Shown: positions 50,701 to 58,662 of the stretch, piece by piece
Position numbering within the stretch: the stretch's first letter is position 1
Layout of the letters: every line of letters starts with the position of its first letter
Origin: JBCBKL01 sp038521825
GTDB lineage: Bacteria; Pseudomonadota; Alphaproteobacteria; Rhodobacterales; Rhodobacteraceae
Length of the DNA stretch: 64,000 nucleotides
NCBI GenBank assembly: GCA_038521825.1
Contig: JBCBKL010000020.1
Span: 1-64,000 of the forward strand
Direction: 5' to 3'
The notes under the pieces: generated by a model
What the model was told of the DNA's origin: nothing
What the model saw: only the letters and a program-made list of their open reading frames with translations
Databases searched by the model: none
Translations under genes and position numbers: made by a program

Positions 50701-50908
50701 TGATCTCTTGTTCGAGTGGCGTCGCCACCGTCGCCGCGATCGTCGCGGCGTCTGCACCCGGATAACTGGCGCGTACGACAATCGATGGCGGTGCGATCTC
50801 GGGGTATTGCTCGACCGGCAACTCGAAATACGCCAGGACCCCGAGGATCGTGGTGATCAAGGCGATGACGATGGCAAAGACGGGACGGGTGACGAAAAAG
50901 CGGCCCAT
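47759..50908 (-). CDS. RND efflux transporter, HAE1/AcrB type
   Basis: 1049 residues, normal for AcrB-like inner-membrane antiporters. The proton-relay aspartates are in IGIVVDDAIVVVENVERN and the lysine in VGLAAKNAILIVEFAKQ. The start MGRFFVTRPVFAIVIALITTILG is classic for the family. It pumps drugs or lipophilic compounds from the inner membrane and periplasm with proton motive force. An adaptor gene is directly upstream, two bases away. No outer-membrane channel gene is adjacent. Confidence 0.95.
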   Translation of the reverse strand: MGRFFVTRPVFAIVIALITTILGVLAYFELPVEQYPEIAPPSIVVRASYPGADAATIAATVATPLEQEINGVEDMLYMSSYSTADGSMSLTITFELGTDLDAAQVLVQNRVAVAEPRLPQEVRSLGVTTTKSSPDLMMVVHMLSPDETFDQLYVSNYARARVRDRLVRLDGVGDLLIFGEREFSARVWLDPDRLGSLGLTAGDVVDALREQNVQVSGGSLGAPPNRSENAFEVTLTTQGRLQDPREFGRVIIKSSDDGRVVRVRDVARVEIGARSYVTNSYLNNKPAVALGIFQRPGSNALASADEILAVMEELSEDFPPGLEYQVVYNPTEFIEASVNAVYRTLFEAVLLVIAVIVVFLQSWRTAIIPLLAIPVSLIGTFAVMLALGYTLNLLTLFGLILAIGIVVDDAIVVVENVERNIENGMSPREASARTMDEVQNAVIGTSLVLIAVFVPAALVPGITGQFYRQFAVTISVATVISTINSLSLSPALAAAVLKPKNSAPSRNPLALLTAPLANGFNRGFDAVARGYGRVVRWLVSSAGMLGLSLAAFAGLLGVTYWINSQVPTGFIPDADQGYAIVVVQLPDGAALDRTDTIVQQAADIALETPGVTNAVAFAGFSGATFTNASNQGVIFTTFESFEDREISGLTAGAIVGELFGRMQALREPFIIAIAPPAVRGVGTGGGFKLQLRDAESADMSRVLNSAYAIMGGAAGSDQVQGVFTTFSAGSPQLYLEIDRVRAQMLNVPIGEIFEALSINLGSSYVNDFNAFGRLFQVRAQADEQYRLDESDIRNLRVRSATGALVPLGTLVTVRETAGPSLVQRYNQLVSVPVQGSPAPGVSTGQALLAMEEMAEGLMPPGLDYEWTELALQERNQGDTAIYIFAFSVLFAFLFLAALYESWVLPMAIILIVPLSVLGALTGVMLRGMDNNILTQVGLIVLVGLAAKNAILIVEFAKQAQEERGLSIVDAAVEASQLRLRPILMTALAFILGVVPLMIATGPGSEMRQALGTAVFFGMSGVTFLGLFFTPVFYVLLRRIFRRSADRAVS

Positions 50909-50909
50909 C

Positions 50910-52037
50910 TCAGTTCTCTGCGACCAATGGCAGTTCCACCATCTCCGGTGTGACGACGCTGCCGGGTCGGGCCCGCAACAGACCCTCGATGACGATCACC
51001 TCAGATCCATCGAGCCCCTCGCGCACGACGCGATAGCCATCGATCCGCGGACCGGGGCGAATAGGGAGCGGTGTGACATTGCCTTCGGCATCCAGCGACA
51101 TCACAAGGCGACGGTTCTGATCGGATACGATGGCGGCGTCGGGGATGAGGATGCCTTCGTAGGGCAGTGATCCTGGAACGTTGATACGTCCAAAGAGCCC
51201 GGGGGTCAGCAGCTCATCCGGGTTCTCCAGCACCGCCCGGACACGCATCGTCCCGGTCTCTTCGTCGATGCGGTTCTCCGAGAAATCGAGGTAGCCGACC
51301 TGCGGCGGGATCTGGCGATCAGAGACGGTTACGCGAACCTCCAATCCGCTCGCCCCTTCCTGCAGCATCGAACCCCGCGCCCGCGCATCCCGTGAATAGG
51401 CAAGAAAGAACCGTTCATCGATGTCGAAATAGAAATGGATCGGATCTGTTGCGACAATCGATGTCAGCAGGGTCTGGTTCTCTGTGACCAGATTCCCGGG
51501 ATCTAGTAATGCCTGGTCAATGCGCCCGGACATCGGAGCCCGGATTTCAGAGTATTCAAGGTCAAGCTCGGCCAGTTCGAGAGCGGCACGCGCCTGTTCC
51601 AGCGCACCTTGTGCCGCCAGAAACGCCTCGCGTCGTTCGTCAACCACGCTTTGCGGGATCGTGCCGTTGTCGATCAGGGCCACTGCCCTGTCGAGTTGTT
51701 CGCTGGCAAATTCGCTGGTCGCCTCCGCAATATCGATTTGTGCCTGCGCCTGACGCAGCGCGGTGCGGAACTGGCGCTGGTCGATTGTGAAGAGCAGCTG
51801 GTCTTTTTCGACAAGCGCGCCGTCCGTAAAGTGCACTTCATCCAGAAAACCGGTCACGCGGGCGCGCACATCCACTTCGCCGGAAGCGCCAAAACGACCG
51901 ACGAACTCGTCATCTTCAACAATGGTCTTAACGAGCGGGTTCGAGGCGGTCACGGTCGGGGGCCCTTGTTGAGCCGAAGCGCCGTGGCTGAGCAGAATGA
52001 ACAATATTGCCTTTAAGAAAAGTAGTGCTGTCCGCAT
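50910..52037 (-). CDS. RND efflux periplasmic adaptor (membrane fusion protein)
   Basis: 375 residues with an N-terminal signal (MRTALLFLKAILFILLSHGASA). The lipoyl/coiled-coil hairpin RFGASGEVDVRARVTGFLDEVHF, QAQAQIDIAEATSEFASEQL, and APMSGRIDQALLDPGNLV is typical of AcrA/MexA-type proteins. There is no lipobox Cys, so it is soluble or signal-anchored. It links the RND pump to an outer-membrane channel encoded elsewhere. It is first of the two-gene operon, with a 17-bp dyad (52084-52100) upstream. Confidence 0.92.
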   Translation of the reverse strand: MRTALLFLKAILFILLSHGASAQQGPPTVTASNPLVKTIVEDDEFVGRFGASGEVDVRARVTGFLDEVHFTDGALVEKDQLLFTIDQRQFRTALRQAQAQIDIAEATSEFASEQLDRAVALIDNGTIPQSVVDERREAFLAAQGALEQARAALELAELDLEYSEIRAPMSGRIDQALLDPGNLVTENQTLLTSIVATDPIHFYFDIDERFFLAYSRDARARGSMLQEGASGLEVRVTVSDRQIPPQVGYLDFSENRIDEETGTMRVRAVLENPDELLTPGLFGRINVPGSLPYEGILIPDAAIVSDQNRRLVMSLDAEGNVTPLPIRPGPRIDGYRVVREGLDGSEVIVIEGLLRARPGSVVTPEMVELPLVAEN

Positions 52038-52083
52038 GATAGGACCTCAATAAGTGAGCGACAGAGGTAGGTATTTTTGAACG

Positions 52084-52100
52084 GCCAACAAGTAGTTGGC
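52084..52100. promoter_or_regulatory. Candidate operator GCCAAC-AAGTA-GTTGGC of the RND operon
   Basis: A perfect 6+6 dyad with 5-base spacer, 47 bases upstream of the adaptor start. The site type fits TetR-family operators, but no regulator gene is adjacent. The rest of the 52038-52323 gap shows no gene. Confidence 0.4.
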
Positions 52101-52323
52101 TCAATGAGGCGTGCTGCTGTGTCCTGCCATGACAAAGTTTGCGCGGTTGTTGGCCGAAGACCACAAGAGACATCGCTGGTGCGCCCTCTCGCTTGTGTAG
52201 CCAGACGGTGAGCTAACAGTCGCGGGTCATACAGCGGATTACGGGTGTGAACGAGACTAGACGCTTGTCAGAGCGCAATCAGCGGGCACATCGTCGAAAA
52301 AGACATCATTTTCCGGCCGCCTC

Positions 52324-53511
52324 TCATCGCTGCGGGCGATCCGTCCTTTCGTCGCCGTCCGGTTCCAGACCATAAGCCTTCATGATCTTCCAGACGTGGC
52401 CCGGCACCATGTTCTTGATTTTCACGGGCGCCGACCGCCGCAGGTGCAGGATCGTTTCGGCCGCCTTCATTTCGACCCGTGCTCGAGCGAATTCGAGACC
52501 GCGCGGGCCAAACCGGGGTTGCAGCCAGCTGACGATGGGGCGCGCCCATTTGGGCATCCGCCGCAGCGGCAGCCCGCCGGCGGCGCGGGCCGTGTTGGCG
52601 ATGAAACCTTTGACCGCGCCCGCCCTGCTGCCTTTGCTTCCCGGGTCCCTCAGCTGAATCTGATCACCCAACCCGGCAAGCATTTCGGCCCCCCGTCCGT
52701 TGCGGACAATGATCCATTGATCCCCTTCACCCCCCATATAGCCCACCGTGATGTCGGCCAGTGCGTTGGTGTAGTCGACGCAGGTCCGGCAGGTCAGCGG
52801 GAAGAAATCGCCGGGCAGGTCGGAGATAGGTAGGCTGAGAAACGGGATAAACCGGGTGCGCCCATCCGCGTACCGCAACTCGACCCGGTAATCGGCGCGG
52901 AATTCGAGGTAGGTGATATCCTCCGGTGCCTCGTCCAGCAGGGCGAGGAAGCGGTGAAAGTTCTCGGTCGTCGTATTGTCGGAACAAGGTGTGCCGATCA
53001 CATGGAGCGTCAGGCCAAGCTCAGCCTCCAGCGCCCGCAACGCGTAGATCTGACACGGGATGCCGATGACGGCGAGCCGCGTGAGCCCCCTGTCGCGCGC
53101 ATCGTCCAGCAACTTGAGCAAGGGGGCATAGCCCATCCGCATCCCCCGCGCGCGTGCCAGATCCGCCGGATCCGTGATGAGCGCGGGCTGGGGTTTCCAT
53201 CGGTCATCCGGATCAGGGACGACGGTCAGGACCGCTTCGACGGAGCCGTTTTCCAACAGCACCGCAGCCAGCGATGTCGTGATCCCCGTCCATTGCGCGC
53301 CCGTCCGGGGCTGGGCCATCCGCGCCCGGTACATCGCCTGAAACGGGCCAAAGAACACTTCGTCACCGTCGCCACGCGCCCGCCCGTGCACTGCGGTTTC
53401 CAACCGCGGATAGTCGGGCTTGATGAACTGGCAGGCTCGGCCACAGGCAGCGGGGTCGCGGCTTTGGGACACTCCGCAATCGGTGCAGAGGGTCCGGTGC
53501 GGCGCTGTCAA
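52324..53511 (-). CDS. FrhB-family iron-sulfur flavoprotein (coenzyme F420 hydrogenase beta-subunit-like)
   Basis: 395 residues from TTG 53511, overlapping the nadK stop (TTGA). The TTG is favoured because the N-terminal LCTDCGVSQ...AACGRACQFI (Cys9, 12, 23, 27) is conserved as an Fe-S segment and no Met follows for 60 residues. VIGIPCQIYALRALE and GDFFPLTCRTCVDYTNALADITVGYMGG are the FrhB C-terminal domain motifs. Relatives include F420 hydrogenase subunits, chlorophyll-reducing enzymes (BciB, HCAR) and uncharacterised proteobacterial proteins. No F420 or photosynthesis genes are here, so its partner and substrate are open. Confidence 0.78.
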   Translation of the reverse strand: MTAPHRTLCTDCGVSQSRDPAACGRACQFIKPDYPRLETAVHGRARGDGDEVFFGPFQAMYRARMAQPRTGAQWTGITTSLAAVLLENGSVEAVLTVVPDPDDRWKPQPALITDPADLARARGMRMGYAPLLKLLDDARDRGLTRLAVIGIPCQIYALRALEAELGLTLHVIGTPCSDNTTTENFHRFLALLDEAPEDITYLEFRADYRVELRYADGRTRFIPFLSLPISDLPGDFFPLTCRTCVDYTNALADITVGYMGGEGDQWIIVRNGRGAEMLAGLGDQIQLRDPGSKGSRAGAVKGFIANTARAAGGLPLRRMPKWARPIVSWLQPRFGPRGLEFARARVEMKAAETILHLRRSAPVKIKNMVPGHVWKIMKAYGLEPDGDERTDRPQR

Positions 53512-54269
53512 TGAAACTGCTCGCTGATCAGCCGCTCTTCGAGCCCGTGGCCGGGATCAAAGAGGATCTTGTGAACGATCGTCGGCTCGGACTGGATCAC
53601 CACAGAAGCCACCCGCTCGAACGACCGCGAATCCGCCTCGGCCATGACAGGCCGCTTTTCGGGCTCTAGCACGTCGAACCGTACCTTGGCGGATTTGGGC
53701 AACAGCGCCCCGCGCCAGCGCCGCGGCCGGAAGGCCGCGACCGCCGTCAGGGCCAGAACGTCTGACCCGATGGGCAAGACCGGCCCGTGGGCAGAGTAAT
53801 TGTAAGCCGTCGAACCGGCAGGGGTTGAGACCAGCGCCCCGTCGCAGACCAACTCTTCCATCCGCAAGCGCCCATCAACAGTGATCCGCAGCTTTGCAGC
53901 CTGCGGCCCCATGCGCAGCAGCGACACCTCGTTGATCGCCAGAGCGCGATGCGTGTCGCCATCCATCCCCGTCGCGGTCATCGACAACGGGTTCAGAGCC
54001 GCCTCCTCGGCCCGCTGCAGCCGGTCGACCAGATCGGTTTCGCTGTATTCGTTCATCAGAAAGCCGATGGTGCCGCGATTCATGCCGTAAACCGGCGCAG
54101 GCAGGTGCTCGGTTCCGTGCAGTGTCTGCAGCATGAACCCGTCGCCGCCCAAAGCCACGATGACATCCGCGTCGTCCATGTCGGCATCGCCGTAACGCCC
54201 GATCAATGCGGCCCGTGCGGTTTGCGCTACCGGCGCGCGGCTCGCACAGAAGGCGATCTTCAGCCCCAT
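53508..54269 (-). CDS. nadK: NAD kinase
   Basis: About 253 residues from ATG 54269 (an ATG two codons upstream is alternative). The GGDG motif is at 41-44 (VALGGDGFML), NE in INEVSLLRM, and the Gly-rich STPAGSTAYNYSAHGP loop is intact. It phosphorylates NAD to NADP. It is divergent from glyA and coupled through overlapping TGA/TTG to the FrhB-like gene. Confidence 0.94.
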   Translation of the reverse strand: MGLKIAFCASRAPVAQTARAALIGRYGDADMDDADVIVALGGDGFMLQTLHGTEHLPAPVYGMNRGTIGFLMNEYSETDLVDRLQRAEEAALNPLSMTATGMDGDTHRALAINEVSLLRMGPQAAKLRITVDGRLRMEELVCDGALVSTPAGSTAYNYSAHGPVLPIGSDVLALTAVAAFRPRRWRGALLPKSAKVRFDVLEPEKRPVMAEADSRSFERVASVVIQSEPTIVHKILFDPGHGLEERLISEQFH

Positions 54270-54386
54270 GAACAAAGTTTCCTGTCGTCGTCTTTCGGGG
54301 CCGAAACAAACACATTCTTTCCCGGCGCACCAGCATTGCCGCGATATTCTGATGCATTGCCGCTTTACAACCTTTCCGCCCTGTGT

Positions 54387-54404
54387 CGTTTCCGATAGGA
54401 AACG
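54387..54404. promoter_or_regulatory. Perfect dyad CGTTTCC-GATA-GGAAACG upstream of glyA
   Basis: Seven-base arms around GATA, 38 bases before the glyA ATG and in the nadK-glyA divergent gap. It may be a regulator site or a small mRNA hairpin. The regulator is not known from the sequence. Confidence 0.45.
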
Positions 54405-54441
54405 CCTCAGAACTCAAAAGCCAGACCTAGGGAGAGTGCCC

Positions 54442-55737
54442 ATGAATGCCCCCCATCGTGATAGTGGATTTTTCACCCAAGCGCTTGCCGAGCGTGATCC
54501 GGACCTGTTCGGCGCCATCCGCAGCGAGCTGGGCCGTCAGCGTGATGAGATTGAACTGATCGCATCCGAGAACATCGTGTCGGCCGCCGTGCTCGAGGCG
54601 CAGGGCTCGGTCATGACCAACAAGTATGCCGAGGGATATCCCGGTCGCCGCTATTACGGCGGTTGTCAGTATGTCGACATTGCCGAAGAGCTGGCGATCG
54701 AACGGGCCTGCCAGCTCTTTGGGTGCGACTTTGCGAACGTCCAGCCCAACTCGGGCAGTCAGGCGAACCAGGGTGTCTTTCAGGCCCTCCTGAAACCCGG
54801 TGACACGATCCTTGGCATGTCGCTGGATGCCGGCGGTCACCTGACCCACGGCGCGCGGCCGAACCAGTCAGGCAAGTGGTTCAACGCGGTGCAATACGGT
54901 GTGGATCGCGAAACGCTGAACGTCGATTACGATCAGATCGCCGCGCTGGCCCAAGAACACAAACCTCAGATGATGATCGCGGGCGGGTCGGCGATTCCGC
55001 GTCATCTCGACTTTGCCAAGTTCCGCGAGATTGCCGACAGCGTGGGCGCGTGGCTGCTGGCTGATGTGGCGCATTTCGCGGGCCTGATCGCGGCGGGCGA
55101 ATATCCCGATCCGTTCCCGCATGTGCATGTGGCGACCACCACCACCCACAAGACCCTGCGCGGCCCGCGCGGCGGCATGATCCTGACGAACGACGCGGAT
55201 CTGGCGAAAAAGTTCAACTCCGCCATCTTCCCCGGCATTCAGGGCGGCCCGCTGATGCATGTCATCGCCGCCAAGGCCGTTGCGTTCGGCGAGGCCTTGC
55301 GCCCCGAATTCAAGACCTATCAGAAGCAGGTCATCAAGAACGCGCAGGCGCTCGCCGATCAGTTGCATAAAGGTGGGCTTGAGACCGTGACCCACGGCAC
55401 CGACTGCCACGTGCTGCTGGTGGATTTGCGTCCCAAGGGGGTGAAAGGCAACGCGACCGAAACCGCCCTTGGGCGCGCCCATATCACCTGCAACAAGAAC
55501 GGCGTGCCCTTCGACGACGAAAAGCCGACCGTGACCTCGGGCATTCGCCTTGGCTCACCCGCCGGGACGACCCGCGGCTTTGGCGAACCGGAATTCCGTC
55601 AGATCGGCGACTGGATCAACACCGTCGTTGACGGTCTTGCGGCCAACGGGGCTGATGCCAACGGCGCGGTCGAGGAAAAGGTAAAAGCCGACGTGGCCCA
55701 GCTCTGTGCCCGCTTCCCGCTTTATCCCAACCTCTGA
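54442..55737 (+). CDS. glyA: Serine hydroxymethyltransferase
   Basis: 431 residues from ATG 54442. The PLP lysine is Lys237 in TTTTHKTLRGPRGG. SENIVSAAVLEAQGSVMTNKYAEGYPGRRYYGG and QPNSGSQANQ are conserved SHMT motifs. It makes glycine and methylene-THF from serine, a one-carbon entry point. The RBS is GGGAGAG. A strong hairpin (55744-55773) lies just after the stop. Confidence 0.97.
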   Translation: MNAPHRDSGFFTQALAERDPDLFGAIRSELGRQRDEIELIASENIVSAAVLEAQGSVMTNKYAEGYPGRRYYGGCQYVDIAEELAIERACQLFGCDFANVQPNSGSQANQGVFQALLKPGDTILGMSLDAGGHLTHGARPNQSGKWFNAVQYGVDRETLNVDYDQIAALAQEHKPQMMIAGGSAIPRHLDFAKFREIADSVGAWLLADVAHFAGLIAAGEYPDPFPHVHVATTTTHKTLRGPRGGMILTNDADLAKKFNSAIFPGIQGGPLMHVIAAKAVAFGEALRPEFKTYQKQVIKNAQALADQLHKGGLETVTHGTDCHVLLVDLRPKGVKGNATETALGRAHITCNKNGVPFDDEKPTVTSGIRLGSPAGTTRGFGEPEFRQIGDWINTVVDGLAANGADANGAVEEKVKADVAQLCARFPLYPNL

Positions 55738-55743
55738 ACAATG

Positions 55744-55773
55744 CAGGCCATGCCACGAAGCTGGCATGGCCTG
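55744..55773 (+). terminator. Strong hairpin after glyA
   Basis: CAGGCCATGCCA (55744-55755) pairs perfectly with TGGCATGGCCTG (55762-55773) around a 6-base loop. Only ATTACG follows, so it may stabilise the 3' end rather than terminate efficiently. The M20 peptidase gene starts 78 bases later. Confidence 0.6.
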
Positions 55774-55850
55774 ATTACGCCAGCGGCCGGCGTCACGATA
55801 TGGACACCGGTCGGCACCCTGTTAGGCTGCAGCCAAAACAGGAGAGAGCC

Positions 55851-57221
55851 ATGTCGCTGGACGCCATATTGACCAAAATCGACGACGATCTACCGCAGGC
55901 GACCGAGCGCCTGATGGCGCTGCTGCGCATCCCGTCCATTTCCACAGATCCCGCCTATGCCGATCATTGCCAGGCGGCCGCGGATTGGCTGGTCGAAGAC
56001 CTTCAAAGCTTGGGTGTGACAGCCGCAAAGCGTCCGACCCCGGGGCACCCGATGGTGGTTGGGCAAATGGATGGCGACGGGCCGCACCTGATGTTCTACG
56101 GACACTATGACGTGCAGCCGGTCGATCCGCTGGATCTGTGGCATCGCGATCCGTTTGACCCCGAGTTGCAGGACACGTCGGCCGGTAAGGTGATCCGGGC
56201 GCGGGGATCGTCGGACGACAAGGGCCAGTTGATGACCTTTGTCGAGGCCTGCCGCGCATGGAAAGCCGTTCATGGCACCCTGCCCTGCCAGCTTACCTTC
56301 TTTTTCGAAGGCGAAGAGGAATCCGGCTCCCCCTCTCTTATCCCTTTCATGAAAGACAACGCGGACGAACTGAAAGCCGACCTCGCGCTGATCTGCGACA
56401 CCGGCCTCTTTGAATCACGCGTGCCCGCGATCGTCACCATGCTGCGCGGCCTGCTGGGCGAAGAGATCACGATCACCGCCCCCGACAAGGATCTGCATTC
56501 CGGCATGTATGGCGGTGTTGCCATGAACCCGATCCGGGTGCTGACGCGGATCCTCGCCAGCCTGCATGACGATCAGGCCCGCGTCACCGTCCCCGGCTTT
56601 TATGACGGCGTTCCAGAACTACCAGACGACATCCGCGCGCAGTGGCAGGGCCTCGGCTTTGACCACGCGACATTTCTGGGCGATGTAGGCCTGAGCGATC
56701 CGGCGGGCGAGAAGGATCGCACGCCGCTCGAAATGATCTGGTCACGCCCGACATGTGAGATCAACGGCATCATTGGCGGTTACACCGGCGACGGATTCAA
56801 GACCGTGCTGCCATCCAAAGCATCGGCCAAGGTCAGCTTCAGGCTGGTTGGCACTCAGGACCCGCATGCGATCCGCGAAAGCTTTCGCCAGATGGTGCGA
56901 GACGCCCTGCCCCCCGATTGCACGGTCGAGTTTGCCGATCACGGGGCAAGTCCCGCGTCGGCCACCGATGTCAGCGGCCCAGCTTTCGAGGCGGCGCGCA
57001 AGGCACTCAGCGAGGAATGGCAAATTCCGGCGGCCTATGTGGGCAGTGGTGGGTCGATCCCGATTGCGGGGTACTTTCAGGACATCCTTGGCGTCACCCC
57101 CATGCTGATCGGCTTTGGCAAGGATGACGACCAGATCCATTCGCCCAACGAGAAGTACGATCTGGAGAGCTTTCACAAAGGCATCCGATCGTGGGCGCGG
57201 GTCCTTGCGGCCCTGACATGA
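55851..57221 (+). CDS. M20 family metallopeptidase (dipeptidase)
   Basis: 456 residues from ATG 55851 (GGAGAGAG upstream). Zinc-site motifs are MFYGHYDVQPVDP, GSSDDKGQ and FFEGEEESGSPS; a dimerisation domain sits at ~200-370. The active-site His comes again in DDQIHSPNEKYDLESF. The beginning ATERLMALLRIPSISTDP is typical of dipeptidases (CNDP/DapE-like) that hydrolyse short peptides. The stop overlaps the next start (ATGA), coupling it to the alpha/beta hydrolase. Confidence 0.9.
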   Translation: MSLDAILTKIDDDLPQATERLMALLRIPSISTDPAYADHCQAAADWLVEDLQSLGVTAAKRPTPGHPMVVGQMDGDGPHLMFYGHYDVQPVDPLDLWHRDPFDPELQDTSAGKVIRARGSSDDKGQLMTFVEACRAWKAVHGTLPCQLTFFFEGEEESGSPSLIPFMKDNADELKADLALICDTGLFESRVPAIVTMLRGLLGEEITITAPDKDLHSGMYGGVAMNPIRVLTRILASLHDDQARVTVPGFYDGVPELPDDIRAQWQGLGFDHATFLGDVGLSDPAGEKDRTPLEMIWSRPTCEINGIIGGYTGDGFKTVLPSKASAKVSFRLVGTQDPHAIRESFRQMVRDALPPDCTVEFADHGASPASATDVSGPAFEAARKALSEEWQIPAAYVGSGGSIPIAGYFQDILGVTPMLIGFGKDDDQIHSPNEKYDLESFHKGIRSWARVLAALT

Positions 57222-58090
57222 TCCCAGGATTTGCCGACGCAACGGCCGAGGTAAACGGCCAGCGCATCGCCTATTCGCGCGGCGGTGATGGCCCGCCGGT
57301 GCTATTGCTTCATGGCTTTCCGCAAATGCGGGCGATGTGGCACGGCGTTGCGCCCGTTCTGGCGGAGCACTTCACGGTGATCGCAGCCGACTTGCGGGGT
57401 TATGGCGACAGCTCGAAACCCGATGGTGTGCCTGCGATGTCGTTCCGAAACATGGCGGCGGATCAGGTGGGTTTGATGGCCCATGTGGGCTTTGACACCT
57501 TTCATCTGGTTGGCCACGACAGGGGCGGGCGCACGGCCCATCGGCTGGCGCTCGATCATCCAGACGCGGTGCGCAGCCTGACGGTCATGGACATTGTGCC
57601 GACCCATCTGCTGCTGAATGACCTGACCCAACAGGTCGCGCTGGCCTATTATCACTGGTTCTTCCTTGCCCAGCCACAGCCCCTGCCGGAGCGGACGATC
57701 GGTGCGGACCCCGATGCGTTCTACGAAAGCTGTCTCTTGGGTTGGGGCGGTGTCGGCCTTGATGATTATGACGCAGATGCGTTGCACGCCTACCGGCAGA
57801 GCTGGCGGCGACCCGAGACCATCCACACGATGTGCAACGACTATCGCGCGGCGATCGAGGTCGATTTCTCGGTCGATGCCGCCGATCTGGGGCGGCGTGT
57901 CGGGTGCCCTGCCTTGGTCATGTACGGGTCTGACGGTTTGATGGACAAAGCCTATGACGTGCCCGCAACCTGGGCCGAGCGGTTGGAGAACTTTGACGCG
58001 GTTGCCATGCCGGGTGGTCATTTCTTCCCCGACACTCATCCGGGCGAGACGGCCGAGACGCTTCTCACCTTCTTGCGGAAACAGCCATGA
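57218..58090 (+). CDS. Alpha/beta hydrolase with fluoroacetate (haloacetate) dehalogenase signature
   Basis: 290 residues from ATG 57218. The nucleophile is an Asp, not Ser: Asp101 in VGHDRGGRTAH, with Arg102 and Arg105 positioned for carboxylate binding. Asp125 (TVMDIVPT) and His268 (PGGHFFPD) complete the triad. His146-Trp147 (YYHWFFLAQP) and Tyr209 (CNDYRAA) fit the halide pocket of fluoroacetate dehalogenases. It should hydrolyse haloacetates to glycolate, though epoxide hydrolases share the fold. Coupled to the upstream peptidase and the downstream HD gene. Confidence 0.8.
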   Translation: MIPGFADATAEVNGQRIAYSRGGDGPPVLLLHGFPQMRAMWHGVAPVLAEHFTVIAADLRGYGDSSKPDGVPAMSFRNMAADQVGLMAHVGFDTFHLVGHDRGGRTAHRLALDHPDAVRSLTVMDIVPTHLLLNDLTQQVALAYYHWFFLAQPQPLPERTIGADPDAFYESCLLGWGGVGLDDYDADALHAYRQSWRRPETIHTMCNDYRAAIEVDFSVDAADLGRRVGCPALVMYGSDGLMDKAYDVPATWAERLENFDAVAMPGGHFFPDTHPGETAETLLTFLRKQP

Positions 58091-58662
58091 CCCCGATGAA
58101 CCCCCAGCGCCTGTCCGCGATCCTGTCGTTCCTGCAGGGGGCCGAGGCGCTAAAGGACACCCTGCGCTCGGGGCGCACCCGGCAGGGCCGCGCGGAAAGC
58201 ACCGCCGAACACACCTGGCGGCTGTGCCTGCTGGTTCTGCTGTTCGAAAACGAACTCGACGGGATCAACATGTTGAAGCTGCTTAAGCTTTGTATCGTTC
58301 ACGATCTGGGTGAGGCAATATCGGGCGACGTGCCAGCTACGGAACAGACTGCGGATGACGGACGCGAAACGCGGGAGCGGGCCGACCTGATAACGCTCTG
58401 CGGCCCGCTGCCGGATGATCTGGCCGCGGACATCCTTTCCCACTGGGACGAATATGCGGCAGGGGAAACGCCCGAAGCAATCATGGCCAAGGGTTTTGAC
58501 AAGATCGAAACGATGCTGCAGCACCTCGCCGCCGACGCACCCGGTTTCGACTGGGCGTTCAATCTCGATTACGGCAAGGTCAGAACCGATGCTGACCCGC
58601 TATTGCGTCAGGTCCGCGAAGCGGTCGACGTCCAGACGCGGGCCAAGGCGAACGGTGCCTAG
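58087..58662 (+). CDS. HD-domain phosphohydrolase (HDDC2/YfbR-like)
   Basis: 191 residues; start ATG 58087 overlaps the previous stop. The metal site is His42 (STAEHTWRLCLL) and His72-Asp73 (CIVHDLGEAISGD), with a distal Asp in KGFDKIETMLQHL. This is the architecture of HDDC2/YfbR proteins that dephosphorylate 5'-deoxynucleotides. The convergent DsrE-like gene shares the last four bases. Confidence 0.88.
   Translation: MTPMNPQRLSAILSFLQGAEALKDTLRSGRTRQGRAESTAEHTWRLCLLVLLFENELDGINMLKLLKLCIVHDLGEAISGDVPATEQTADDGRETRERADLITLCGPLPDDLAADILSHWDEYAAGETPEAIMAKGFDKIETMLQHLAADAPGFDWAFNLDYGKVRTDADPLLRQVREAVDVQTRAKANGA

Noticed and set aside
52324..53511. Divinyl chlorophyllide reductase (BciB) or 7-hydroxymethyl chlorophyll reductase
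   Set aside because: The FrhB family fits, but there are no bacteriochlorophyll genes in the window and the coupling is to nadK, so a pigment role is not supported.
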